This document shows, piece after piece, positions 18,540 to 26,510 of a stretch of 64,000 nt of DNA (position 1 is the first letter of the stretch; every line of letters starts with the position of its first letter). A program made the translations under genes and the position numbers. The notes beneath the pieces were generated by a model that saw nothing but the letters and a program-made list of their open reading frames with translations, was not told the origin of the DNA and ran no database searches. The stretch is from Gemmatimonas sp. (GTDB lineage Bacteria; Gemmatimonadota; Gemmatimonadetes; Gemmatimonadales; Gemmatimonadaceae), in contig JAABRL010000003.1 of NCBI GenBank assembly GCA_011390935.1, positions 43,608-107,607 of the forward strand, written 5' to 3'.

Positions 18540-19421
18540 ATGGGTGACGCAACACACGTCGCGATCGACTTCGGCATCAGCAACACCGACGCGGTCGCGC
18601 GCATGGGTGACACGATCCATCGCTGGACGCGTCCGAGTCTCGGCACCCCTGATGAGGCCACGGTGCGTGCCGTGCTCGAGTCAGGGGGACTCGCGCTCGA
18701 GCACGTCACCGGTCTCGCGGTCACGGGGGGGCGCCACCGTGCGCTCCCCGCGCATCTTGGTGATCTTGCGCTCAGGAGCGTGCACGAGGTTACCGCCATC
18801 GGGCGCGGTGGGCAGGCGCTGGCCGCGGGACTGCTCGCCGAGCACGGCTATTCGGATCATGCGCTTGGCTCGGCGCTCGGCTCCGTGCCTACGCTCGTGG
18901 TGAGCGCAGGCTCGGGCACCGCGGTGATCTCCGCCCGCGGCGATGCCTGCCGGCATATCACGGGCACCGGTGTGGGAGGCGGCACGCTGCTCGGTCTCGG
19001 GCGGCTGCTGCTCAACACCACCGACGCCATGACGATTGACGCGCTGGCGCTGCAAGGTGATCCCAACGGTGCCGACTTGAGTTTGCAGGACGTGGTGCTC
19101 GGGCCCATCGGGGCGCTGCCGCCCGACGCCACCGCCGTGAACTTCGGCAAGATCGCACGCGCCACGCACGAGGCGACGCGCCCCGATCTCGCCGCCGCGC
19201 TCGTCACGCTGGTGGGGCAGGTGATTGCCATCACGGCGATCAACGCGGCACGCGCCGAACGTCTGGAGCATGTGGTGGTCATCGGACATCTCACCGACAT
19301 GCCGAGCTTTCGCGCGGTCCTCGATCGCGTGGGTGAGTACTACGGCACGCAACTGCTGCTCCCGGAGCAGGCCGGCTTTGGCACGGCCATGGGCGCGCTC
19401 CTGCAGCTCTCGGCGGCGTAG
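18540..19421 (+). CDS. coaW: Type II pantothenate kinase
   Basis: This 293-residue actin/hexokinase-fold kinase has phosphate-1 motif AIDFGISNTD near the N-terminus, VVSAGSGTAV, and the TGTGVGGGTLLGLG glycine-rich loop typical of type II (Fumble/CoaW) pantothenate kinases. It also has the AVNFGK segment after a conserved 'LQDVVLGP' region and a C-terminal GFGTAMGAL. It would phosphorylate pantothenate, the first step to CoA. Bacterial type II enzymes are well known from Staphylococcus and some Bacilli and are usually insensitive to CoA feedback. It lies between the M28 and M23 peptidase genes with gaps of 12 and 4 bp. Whether another pantothenate kinase is present elsewhere cannot be seen. 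Confidence 0.8.
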   Translation: MGDATHVAIDFGISNTDAVARMGDTIHRWTRPSLGTPDEATVRAVLESGGLALEHVTGLAVTGGRHRALPAHLGDLALRSVHEVTAIGRGGQALAAGLLAEHGYSDHALGSALGSVPTLVVSAGSGTAVISARGDACRHITGTGVGGGTLLGLGRLLLNTTDAMTIDALALQGDPNGADLSLQDVVLGPIGALPPDATAVNFGKIARATHEATRPDLAAALVTLVGQVIAITAINAARAERLEHVVVIGHLTDMPSFRAVLDRVGEYYGTQLLLPEQAGFGTAMGALLQLSAA

Positions 19422-19425
19422 GCGC

Positions 19426-20289
19426 GTGCGGTGGCACACGATGGGTCTGTGGGCGATGGTCGCGGGCGTGCTGCCCGCAACCGTCGCGGCGCAGCCGCCG
19501 TGTCTGGCGCCGCGCGATGTGTCGTTCGCGCCGTCACCGCCGCGTGCGGGCACCCTGTTTCGTGTGCATCTGCCGCCGTCTCTCGCCGCGTCGGTCACTA
19601 CCGCGCGTCTCGCGGGCGAACCACTGCACTTTCGCACCGTCGGCGACAGCGTCTCGGCGTTTGCCGCGGTGCCGGTGGACTCCACGCGCGGGCTCACGCT
19701 CGCGCTGCTGTGTACGAACGGTGCGCGCGTGGACGTGCGTATTCCCACGCGCGACGGGGAGTACCCGCTCGAGCGTCTCACGGTGGCGCCGCGTTTTTCG
19801 GCGCCGCCCGACAGTGCGCTGCAGGCCCGTCAGCGGCGCGAAGCTGCACGGGCGGCCGAGGTGTCGCGGGCGTCACATGCCACGCCGCGCCTGTTCACCG
19901 AACCGTTTCTGGTGCCACGCACCACACGCATCACGAGCGGCTTCGGCGGCGGGCGCACCTTCAACGGCACCGTCACCAGTCGGCACATGGGCACCGACTA
20001 CGCCGGCGCGGTGGGGGCGCCGGTGCGCGCCGCGAATCGCGGCATCGTGCGCCTGGTGGACGGATTCCATTTGGGCGGCAACGTGATCTATCTCGATCAC
20101 GGCGAGGGGTTGGTGACAGCCTATCTTCATCTGAGCCGGCATCGTGTCGCCGAAGGTGACACCGTCTCACGCGGCCAGGTGATCGGCGATGTCGGGGCGA
20201 CCGGGCGCGTAACGGGGCCGCATCTGCACTTCATCGTGCGCTACGGCAATGTGACAGTGGACCCCGAAAGCGTGGTGGAGCGGAAGTAG
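19426..20289 (+). CDS. Secreted M23 metallopeptidase (LytM-type)
   Basis: This 287-residue protein has a signal peptide ending at VAAQ, a beta-rich N-terminal region, a charged helix (about 125-150) and a C-terminal M23 domain. Zinc-binding motifs are RHMGTDYAG (HxxxD) and GPHLHF (HxH), and the usual GNVIYLDHGEG and YLHLS strands are present. These enzymes cut peptidoglycan cross-bridges or act as amidase activators; all zinc ligands are present, so it may be active. The GTG at 19426 is used because it gives a basic n-region; the ATG at 19441 is the alternative. It follows the kinase gene by 4 bp. Confidence 0.85.
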   Translation: MRWHTMGLWAMVAGVLPATVAAQPPCLAPRDVSFAPSPPRAGTLFRVHLPPSLAASVTTARLAGEPLHFRTVGDSVSAFAAVPVDSTRGLTLALLCTNGARVDVRIPTRDGEYPLERLTVAPRFSAPPDSALQARQRREAARAAEVSRASHATPRLFTEPFLVPRTTRITSGFGGGRTFNGTVTSRHMGTDYAGAVGAPVRAANRGIVRLVDGFHLGGNVIYLDHGEGLVTAYLHLSRHRVAEGDTVSRGQVIGDVGATGRVTGPHLHFIVRYGNVTVDPESVVERK

Positions 20290-20400
20290 CACACGCCGTC
20301 CGTGAACACGGAGTGGGCACGTGTCTCCGGGGCTGACCGTTCGTCTGCTCAGCAGAGCGCCTGCCGTCCGGCGCACGCTTTCTCTCAGCATTTTCATGTC

Positions 20401-21789
20401 ATGACCGATCTTCTCGCCGCGCGCAGCCAAATGGCCATGTCGCTCGGTTTTCATATTCTGTTTGCCGTCGTGGGCATCGGCATGCCGGCGCTCATGGCCG
20501 TAGCCGAATGGCGCTACCTGCGCGGCGGTGATCCGCTGCTCAAGGAGCTCGCCAAGCGGTGGGCCAAGGGCACCGCCATTCTCTTTGCCGTGGGCGCCGT
20601 GTCGGGGACCGTGCTCTCGTTCGAGCTCGGGCTGCTGTGGCCCACGTTCATGGAGCACGCCGGCGGCATCATCGGCATGCCCTTCTCGCTCGAAGGGCTG
20701 GCGTTCTTCACCGAGGCGATCTTCCTCGGCATCTACCTGTATGCGTGGGATCGCATTTCGCCGCGTGCGCACCTCGCGGCCGGTGTGGTGGTCGCCGTGA
20801 GCGGTGCACTGTCGGGCGTATTTGTGGTCACCGCGAACGCGTGGATGAACACGCCGGCCGGCTTCACGCTGGTGGACGGGGTCATCTCCAACGTGGACCC
20901 GATTGCCGCCATGCTCAATCCGGCCGCGTTCACGCAGGTGTTGCACATGACGATCGCGGCGTATGCCGCCACCGGCTTTGCCACCGCCGGCATTCACGCC
21001 ATCGCACTGCTGCGCGGCACGCCGCACCGGGCATTCCACCGACACGCGCTGCACATCGGACTGCTGGTGGGTGTGCCCGCAGCCCTCCTCCAGCCGCTCT
21101 CCGGTGATCTCTCGGCGCGGCACCTCGCCGAGTTTCAGCCGGTGAAGTTCGCGGCCATGGAAGCGCATCATCACACCGGGCCCGCCCCGTTCGTGATCGG
21201 TGGCTGGCCCGATGTCACCACCGGAGAAAACCGCTTCGCGATCGAGATTCCCGGTGCGATTTCGTTGCTCATGACCGGCAGCGCGACCGGCAGCATTCCG
21301 GGGCTCGACAGCGTACCGCCGGAAGATCAGCCGCCCGTGGGCATCGTGCACGTGGCGTTTCAGATCATGGTGGGCTGCGGCGTGGTGATGATGCTGGTGG
21401 GGCTCTACACGATCGTGCGCGGTTGGCGTCGTCGTCGAGGGCTGGGCACGCCGCTGCCCAACGACCGGTGGTATCTGCGTGCACTCGCCTTCTGCGCGCC
21501 GCTCGGCTTCATCGCCGTCGAGGCCGGGTGGACGGTCACCGAAGTGGGACGTCAGCCGTGGATCATTCAGGGCGTGATGCGCACCGCCGATGCGGTCTCG
21601 CCCATGCCGGGGCTCGTGGTGCCATTCGTGGGCTTCACGCTGCTCTATTTCGGGCTCGCGATCGCAGTGGTATGGCTGCTCTATCGCCAGATCATCAAGA
21701 CGGGCGTGGACGGTACCATGCGTCCCGGCATCACGCAGGAGCTGCCGCTGCCGCGCATCACGCCGGCCACGTCGTTTCCGACCGCGTGA
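20401..21789 (+). CDS. cydA: Cytochrome bd ubiquinol oxidase subunit I
   Basis: This 462-residue, nine-helix subunit reduces O2 to water with quinol electrons. Heme ligands are visible as H18 in SLGFHILF and H182 in QVLHMTIAAY, and the GRQPW signature follows the quinol-binding region. The Q-loop is of the short kind, as in cyanide-insensitive and many non-enteric bd oxidases. The ATG at 20401 matches the family start; a longer in-frame extension is polar and unlike CydA. cydB follows after 6 bp. No cydX or cydCD gene is recognisable here. Confidence 0.93.
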   Translation: MTDLLAARSQMAMSLGFHILFAVVGIGMPALMAVAEWRYLRGGDPLLKELAKRWAKGTAILFAVGAVSGTVLSFELGLLWPTFMEHAGGIIGMPFSLEGLAFFTEAIFLGIYLYAWDRISPRAHLAAGVVVAVSGALSGVFVVTANAWMNTPAGFTLVDGVISNVDPIAAMLNPAAFTQVLHMTIAAYAATGFATAGIHAIALLRGTPHRAFHRHALHIGLLVGVPAALLQPLSGDLSARHLAEFQPVKFAAMEAHHHTGPAPFVIGGWPDVTTGENRFAIEIPGAISLLMTGSATGSIPGLDSVPPEDQPPVGIVHVAFQIMVGCGVVMMLVGLYTIVRGWRRRRGLGTPLPNDRWYLRALAFCAPLGFIAVEAGWTVTEVGRQPWIIQGVMRTADAVSPMPGLVVPFVGFTLLYFGLAIAVVWLLYRQIIKTGVDGTMRPGITQELPLPRITPATSFPTA

Positions 21790-21795
21790 GCGCGC

Positions 21796-22848
21796 ATGTC
21801 ACCTGAGATGCCCTTGATCACGCTGCCGCATGCGGTGGCCGGCGTGATGGTGCTGTCGCTCAACGCGTATGTGCTGCTCGCCGGCGCCGACTTCGGCGGT
21901 GGCGTGTGGGACCTGTTCGCGCGCGGGCCGCGTCGCGACGAGCAGCGGTCGGCCATTGCCGACGCGATCGGTCCGATCTGGGAAGCCAATCATGTCTGGC
22001 TCATTCTGGTGGTGGTCCTGCTCTTTTCCTGCTTTCCGCGCGCGTTTTCGCATCTCTCCACCGCGCTGCACATTCCGATCACGCTGATGCTCGTGGGCAT
22101 CGTGCTGCGCGGTTCGGCGTTCACCTTTCGCAGCTACGATCGGCAGACGGACGCGGTGCAAAGGAACTGGGGCCGCGTGTTTGCGATCGCCAGTGTGGTC
22201 ACGCCCGTGCTGCTCGGCATCTGCCTCGGCGCCGTCGCGAGCGGGGCGGTGCCGCTCGTGCCCATCGACGGCACGCGCACGTTCACCGAGGTCTACGTGC
22301 GTCCGTGGATCACGCCGTTCTCGCTCTCGGTGGGCGTGCTCGCGCTCGCGCTGTTTGCGCATCTCGCGGCCGTGTACCTCGCGTGGGAGCGACCGGAGCC
22401 CGAGCTCAAGCAGGATTTTCGTGCGCGGGCGCTGGTCAGCGCGATTGCGGTGTTCATGACCGGCACGATCACGATCGTCTTCGCGCGCGCTGACGCGCCG
22501 CTCGTGTACGAGGGGCTCACTCGTGGGTTCACAGCGATCGGCATGCACACGGCCACGGCGTGCGCCGGCCTCACGGGCGTGTGGGCACTCTGGCGCCGTC
22601 GCTGGCTGCTGGCCGTGCTCGCGGCCGCGGCACAGGCGACGTTCCTGCTGTGGGGTTGGGCCTGGTCGCAGTTCCCCTGGCTCGTCCCCCCGTCGCACAC
22701 CATCACCGACCTTGCCGCGCCGCGCATCACGCAGCAGCTCGTGCTCTCGGTGCTTGGCGTGGGGACGGTGATCCTGCTACCGTCGTTCGTGTACCTGTTT
22801 CGGATCTTCAAGGGGCGTGGGACAGTGTTCAAGCAGTTGGACGGCTGA
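21796..22848 (+). CDS. cydB: Cytochrome bd ubiquinol oxidase subunit II
   Basis: This 350-residue protein has eight to nine membrane helices. Family features include the first helix followed by ADFGGGVWDL, the PIWEANHVWLI segment, and the FPRAFS loop after helix 2. It pairs with CydA to form the low-potential bd-type terminal oxidase of the cytoplasmic membrane. The ATG is 6 bp after the cydA stop. The gene ends 47 bp before the NarL-type regulator, which could be read through from the same promoter. Confidence 0.92.
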   Translation: MSPEMPLITLPHAVAGVMVLSLNAYVLLAGADFGGGVWDLFARGPRRDEQRSAIADAIGPIWEANHVWLILVVVLLFSCFPRAFSHLSTALHIPITLMLVGIVLRGSAFTFRSYDRQTDAVQRNWGRVFAIASVVTPVLLGICLGAVASGAVPLVPIDGTRTFTEVYVRPWITPFSLSVGVLALALFAHLAAVYLAWERPEPELKQDFRARALVSAIAVFMTGTITIVFARADAPLVYEGLTRGFTAIGMHTATACAGLTGVWALWRRRWLLAVLAAAAQATFLLWGWAWSQFPWLVPPSHTITDLAAPRITQQLVLSVLGVGTVILLPSFVYLFRIFKGRGTVFKQLDG

Positions 22849-22895
22849 GCGCCCGTACCCTTGCTCCCTCCCCCCGGGCGGGCGACATTCTCCCT

Positions 22896-23591
22896 ATGCG
22901 CCCAGACCTGATCCGCGTCATCCTGGTGGATGATCACTCCATCGTCCGCGCCGGACTCAAGGCCATCCTCGCCACCGCCAAGGACATCATGGTGGTGGGC
23001 GAGGGCAGCAACGGCCGTGAGGCCCTGTCGCTCGCCGAAAGGCTCGACCCGCACGTGGTGGTCATGGACCTGTCCATGCCCGAAATGGACGGCTTGGCAG
23101 CCACCAAGGCGCTCGTGAAGGCCGCGTCGGAGCGGGTGGTGGAAGACGGCACGCCGCAGACGCGCCGCGTGCTCATGCTCACCATGCACAGCGAAGACGA
23201 GCACCTGGTGGGACTGCTCGAAGCAGGGGCGGCGGGTTATCTGCTCAAGACCGTCGCCGAGCGAGAACTGGTGGATGCCGTGCGCACCGTCGCCGCCGGT
23301 GACATCTACGTGCAGCCTTCGGCGGCTCGTGCGCTCGCTCGTGGTCTCGCGCGCAAGGAAGAGCACGCCGATGACCGCGCGCGCTTCGAGCGGCTCACCG
23401 ATCGCGAACAGGTGGTGCTCAAGCTGTTCGCGGAAGGGTACACGGCCCCGGAAATCGGCGAGCAGCTGTCGATCAGTCCGAAGACGGTGGATACGTACAA
23501 GCAGCGCATCAACGAGAAGCTGCACATCACGCACCGTACGGATTATGTGAAGCTGGCGCTGCGGTTGGGGTTGCTGGCCAACGGGCAGTAG
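22896..23591 (+). CDS. NarL/FixJ-family response regulator
   Basis: This 231-residue regulator has an N-terminal receiver (VILVDDHSIVRAGL, acceptor in VVVMDLSMPEMDG, conserved Lys in GYLLKTV) and a C-terminal LuxR-type HTH (LTDREQVVLKLFAEGYTAPE, then ISPKTVDTYKQRI). A 12-residue insertion (VVEDGTPQTRR) lies between receiver strands 3 and 4 regions, which is longer than normal. No histidine kinase gene is adjacent, so the partner is elsewhere. Its place after cydAB suggests, without proof, control linked to respiration. The ATG at 22896 begins the receiver. Confidence 0.87.
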   Translation: MRPDLIRVILVDDHSIVRAGLKAILATAKDIMVVGEGSNGREALSLAERLDPHVVVMDLSMPEMDGLAATKALVKAASERVVEDGTPQTRRVLMLTMHSEDEHLVGLLEAGAAGYLLKTVAERELVDAVRTVAAGDIYVQPSAARALARGLARKEEHADDRARFERLTDREQVVLKLFAEGYTAPEIGEQLSISPKTVDTYKQRINEKLHITHRTDYVKLALRLGLLANGQ

Positions 23592-23602
23592 GGTCGGGGC
23601 TC

Positions 23603-23749
23603 GCTGGGCAGCGCGAAGGGGGCCGCAACGAACTCCTGAGGGGTGAGGGTCTCGCGCGAAGCGATCCCAACCGGGGCCGGCCTCATTCGCGATCTGGCCG
23701 ACCGCCCACCTCACCCCTCACGATTTCGTTGCCGACCCCTTCGCCCAGC
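23603..23749. repeat. Long imperfect palindrome in convergent gap
   Basis: The 180-bp gap between the NarL-type regulator and the minus-strand gene is almost filled by an inverted repeat. The left arm (23603-23648) and right arm (23709-23749) share in order GCTGGGC, GAAGGGG, CAACGAA and TGAGGGGTGAGG (read on the left arm), with small bulges. The 60-bp centre also contains GC-rich self-complementary pieces. It can serve as a terminator for both genes but is far longer than needed. Confidence 0.7.
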
Positions 23750-23771
23750 CCATCGAGCCGGCCCCCCCCGT

Positions 23772-24944
23772 CTAGTGCCGCAAAACCGTATCCGGCTTGG
23801 CCGGCGCCGGCATGTGCATGTGATGCTCATGCCCACCGCCGATCATCTCGCCCCACCCCATGCCGATGTGCCGGCCGGTAACGTCATCGTGCTGCATGAC
23901 CGCCCCCCGCGTCACCGTGGGCGTGGGGAAGGCCGCCGTGAATCCCACCGCTGGCCCACCCTGATTCTCCACGCCCATTTCGATCGACATCGTGCGCCAC
24001 GCCGAGTCGGGCATCACGTATGACGTATCGTCGCGATAGCGCCGCGCGGCCAGCATGATCTCGGTGCGCTTGGCGTTCCGCGGCACGCTGGGGTTGGCCA
24101 GGATGTCGCTGATCACATCGTGCATGGAGTGCAGGTTGTCGAAGATGATCGCGATCGTGGGATATCGTGCGGCAAACTGCGGCGCGATCGCTGCGGTCAT
24201 CGGCATCACGCGCGGCATGTGCTCCGGTGCGCTGTCGATCATGGCGCGGAAACGATCGGTAGTGGCGCGCACCATGCGGTCGCGCTCCTCCGGCGTCTTC
24301 GCCACGAGCAGCGGCTCGTAGAGCCCCACCTGCAGCCAGTGATACGCCCAGATCAGCCCGTTGAATTTGGGATAGTCCTTTCGGAAGGCGAGCGAGTACG
24401 GCATTTCCTGCATGAGCTTCATGCTCTTGGGCTTCGTGCTGAACGCGAGATCGCGGCGCGAGAGGTACGTATCCAGAATGCGCTGCGTCTCGGCGTCCTT
24501 TGCCGTCTCGTCGAGTCGCCCGTCCGACCAGATGTCGTAGATCTGCCGGTGCAGAATGTGCGCCCATTCGAACATCATCTTCGCTTCGGGCGCCACACGT
24601 GCGTAGGCGGGCATGATCGCTTCTTCGGCCAGTGGCAGGCGCGGCGGATTGATCAGCAGCTTCTGCGTGAGAAAGTTGAACTCGCGCGTTTCAAGGCGCG
24701 GCACGGCGGCGGCCGTGGGCTTGGTGTACAGCACCTCGTACAGAATCGCGTGCCCGTAGTCGAAGGCGTTGAACAGCTTCGCCGCGTCGGGATACACGGT
24801 GAGGAAGCGCCAGTTGAAGCTGCCGCCAGGGTAGAACTGCTCCGTGGTGGTCACCCACTGCGCCTGCAGCGGAGCGGCGAATCCGATCGCGGCGAAACCG
24901 ATCGCGAGGGCCAGCGGTGCGCGTCGCGTATGTGCGTTGTTCAT
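23772..24944 (-). CDS. Secreted protein of unknown function, His-rich C-terminus
   Basis: This 390-residue protein has a signal peptide (LALAIGFAAIGFAAPLQAQ). The body is mostly helical, with many aromatic and His residues in helices (FDYGHAILYEVLY, FEWAHILHRQIYDIW, WAYHWLQVGLYEPLL, NLHSMHDVI). The tail ends in HEHHMHM. There is no CxxCH, so it is not a c-type cytochrome. The repeated His-containing helices and His-rich tail suggest metal binding, but I do not recognise a family. It is the last gene of a three-gene operon with a beta-barrel-like protein (16-bp gap) and a small His-rich protein behind a CsoR-type operator. Confidence 0.7.
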   Translation of the reverse strand: MNNAHTRRAPLALAIGFAAIGFAAPLQAQWVTTTEQFYPGGSFNWRFLTVYPDAAKLFNAFDYGHAILYEVLYTKPTAAAVPRLETREFNFLTQKLLINPPRLPLAEEAIMPAYARVAPEAKMMFEWAHILHRQIYDIWSDGRLDETAKDAETQRILDTYLSRRDLAFSTKPKSMKLMQEMPYSLAFRKDYPKFNGLIWAYHWLQVGLYEPLLVAKTPEERDRMVRATTDRFRAMIDSAPEHMPRVMPMTAAIAPQFAARYPTIAIIFDNLHSMHDVISDILANPSVPRNAKRTEIMLAARRYRDDTSYVMPDSAWRTMSIEMGVENQGGPAVGFTAAFPTPTVTRGAVMQHDDVTGRHIGMGWGEMIGGGHEHHMHMPAPAKPDTVLRH

Positions 24945-24960
24945 GATTGGGCTCCGTGCA

Positions 24961-25932
24961 TCAGAAGAGACGACGACCGAGGCTGAGTGCGACCGCACTC
25001 CCCACGGTGAAGGACCAGTTGCGTTCGGGACCGGTGAGATCGCGCAAGACCCCCACGTCCACCACCACGCGCGGCGAGAACTGATGGCGCACGCCGGCAC
25101 CGGTGCTCCACACCACATCGGCACCGTCGAGCAGCGACCGCTGGGCGAGGGCTTCCACCGCGATCAGCGTGGACTGCAGCGGAAACGCACGATCCATCGA
25201 CACACCGGCACGCCAGCGCGGCGCCGGCAGCACCAGCGATCGGGACAACGTGTCGCCGCGCACGCCGTCGCCGAGGGTCACTGCCGCGTTGCCGTGCACT
25301 CGCACCGGGCCGAGTGCCGAGAGCGTACGGGTGACGATGCCGGTGAACGTGTAGTACGCCTGGTCGGCAGCGAACGGACCCACGGGCAACAGCGCGTCGG
25401 CCTTGATCGCGAACGACGGCAGGCGCGTTTCAACATTCAGCTGGTGAAACATCGAGACGTGCACGCCCGCGAGCCCGCCCACCTGACCGGCGCCCGAAAG
25501 CGGCAACTCGCCGCCGGGGCCGATCACGTCCGGCGCGAAGGTCGTGCCGTCGATATTGCCGCGCTGCGCGAGCGCCGTCGAAGGAGGCAGCGGCGCGACG
25601 GGCCGATCGACGGACACGAGCGGAAAGCCGAAGGACAGCACCGTGCGCGGCAGAATGCCGAACGCGAGTTCGGGTTCGATTTCCGGACGCCAGCGACCGC
25701 CACCACTGCGTTCGAGCAGCAGCGGGGCGAACTGCAGTTCGATGGCGCGCCATTCCACGGCGTTGGCATCCTGAATGCGCAGCGGTCGACCGCCGTCGGT
25801 GTTGAAGTAGTCGGTTTGCGCCTGCAGCGCTGACGGTGCGAACAGGGCAAGCGTGGCACCCGCGGCCACGAGGGAGGTTGCGCGAACACGGCGCAACCAC
25901 GCACCCGTGCGGGTGCGATTGAAGCGGACCAT
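24961..25932 (-). CDS. Outer-membrane beta-barrel-like protein
   Basis: This 323-residue protein has a signal peptide ending at ALQAQ and a body of alternating polar/hydrophobic strands (AFGILPRTVLSFGFPLVSV, then later VVVDVGVLRDL). It closes with SLGRRLF, where a terminal Phe is typical of outer-membrane barrels. It resembles the broad group of putative porins/transporters annotated as phenol-degradation MetA-like barrels; this is inference from pattern only. The start has GGAG upstream on the minus strand. It lies between the His-rich protein and the unknown secreted protein in one operon. Confidence 0.65.
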   Translation of the reverse strand: MVRFNRTRTGAWLRRVRATSLVAAGATLALFAPSALQAQTDYFNTDGGRPLRIQDANAVEWRAIELQFAPLLLERSGGGRWRPEIEPELAFGILPRTVLSFGFPLVSVDRPVAPLPPSTALAQRGNIDGTTFAPDVIGPGGELPLSGAGQVGGLAGVHVSMFHQLNVETRLPSFAIKADALLPVGPFAADQAYYTFTGIVTRTLSALGPVRVHGNAAVTLGDGVRGDTLSRSLVLPAPRWRAGVSMDRAFPLQSTLIAVEALAQRSLLDGADVVWSTGAGVRHQFSPRVVVDVGVLRDLTGPERNWSFTVGSAVALSLGRRLF

Positions 25933-26018
25933 GACATCTCCGAGCTGGTGAACGAGAGCCCGAGCGTTCGAGGCGAACGTCGGGAACGGATCTGCCGGCG
26001 CAAAGGGCCGGCGATCAC

Positions 26019-26444
26019 TCAGCGTCGCGGAGGGGGAACGTCAGGGGCTGGGGCGGGACCGGGAGGGGCCAGATGCTGGCCGCTGCGCACGGCAACCGCC
26101 GGCATGGCGGGCAGAAGCGGGCCTGCGGGTGACTCCACGGCCGCCAGCACGCCGCACGCCGCAAGCGCGGTGCACGGAGCGTCGGTGTCGTGCGCGGGCG
26201 GGGCGTCGGGCGACGCGGGCGCGGCATGCTCGGCTGCCGCATGGTCCGGCCCCATGTGGGCGCTGTGCGCCGCGTGTGCGTCGTGCGCTCTCGCCGCGTG
26301 CTCCGCCGACTGCGCATGCAGATCGCCGCCACCGACCCAATGCGCCACGCAGGCGGAACCGCCGCTGGCCGCGGGGAGCAACCCCACCGCCAGCGCCAGC
26401 CCGAATACACGGCGCATCAGTGATCGTGTGGTACGGCGCATCAT
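26019..26444 (-). CDS. Small secreted His-rich protein
   Basis: This 141-residue protein has an N-terminal signal sequence (two adjacent ATG codons; the first is used). It has ten His between residues 35 and 85, many in AxH or HxxH spacing, and three Cys (C32, C91, C97; the last two in APCTALAACG). The tail is Pro/Ala-rich. Such compositions are found in periplasmic metal-handling proteins of the CopL and DUF2946 type; this is a compositional likeness, not a demonstrated homology. It is the first gene after the CsoR-type operator at 26474-26488, which fits a copper or related metal role. Confidence 0.6.
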   Translation of the reverse strand: MMRRTTRSLMRRVFGLALAVGLLPAASGGSACVAHWVGGGDLHAQSAEHAARAHDAHAAHSAHMGPDHAAAEHAAPASPDAPPAHDTDAPCTALAACGVLAAVESPAGPLLPAMPAVAVRSGQHLAPPGPAPAPDVPPPRR

Positions 26445-26473
26445 GAAGAATACTGAACTCTGTCGGACGACGG

Positions 26474-26488
26474 TACCCCCCTGGGGTA
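26474..26488 (-). promoter_or_regulatory. CsoR-type operator upstream of His-rich operon
   Basis: A perfect inverted repeat, TACCCC-CCT-GGGGTA, lies 30 bp upstream of the His-rich protein start. CsoR/RcnR/FrmR-family repressors bind operators of this form, and copper-sensing CsoR sites of the TACCC-N-GGGTA kind are the closest. Read on the minus strand, TATACC at its edge could serve as a -10, so a bound repressor would block the promoter. No CsoR gene lies in the window. Confidence 0.6.
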
Positions 26489-26510
26489 TAGGACGGCGTC
26501 CGTGGGGGCG

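Noticed and set aside
16545-18620. Long minus-strand open frame over the M28 gene
   Set aside because: It is antisense to a clear metallopeptidase with all zinc ligands. Only the part from the GTG at 16544 has a ribosome binding site and membrane helices.
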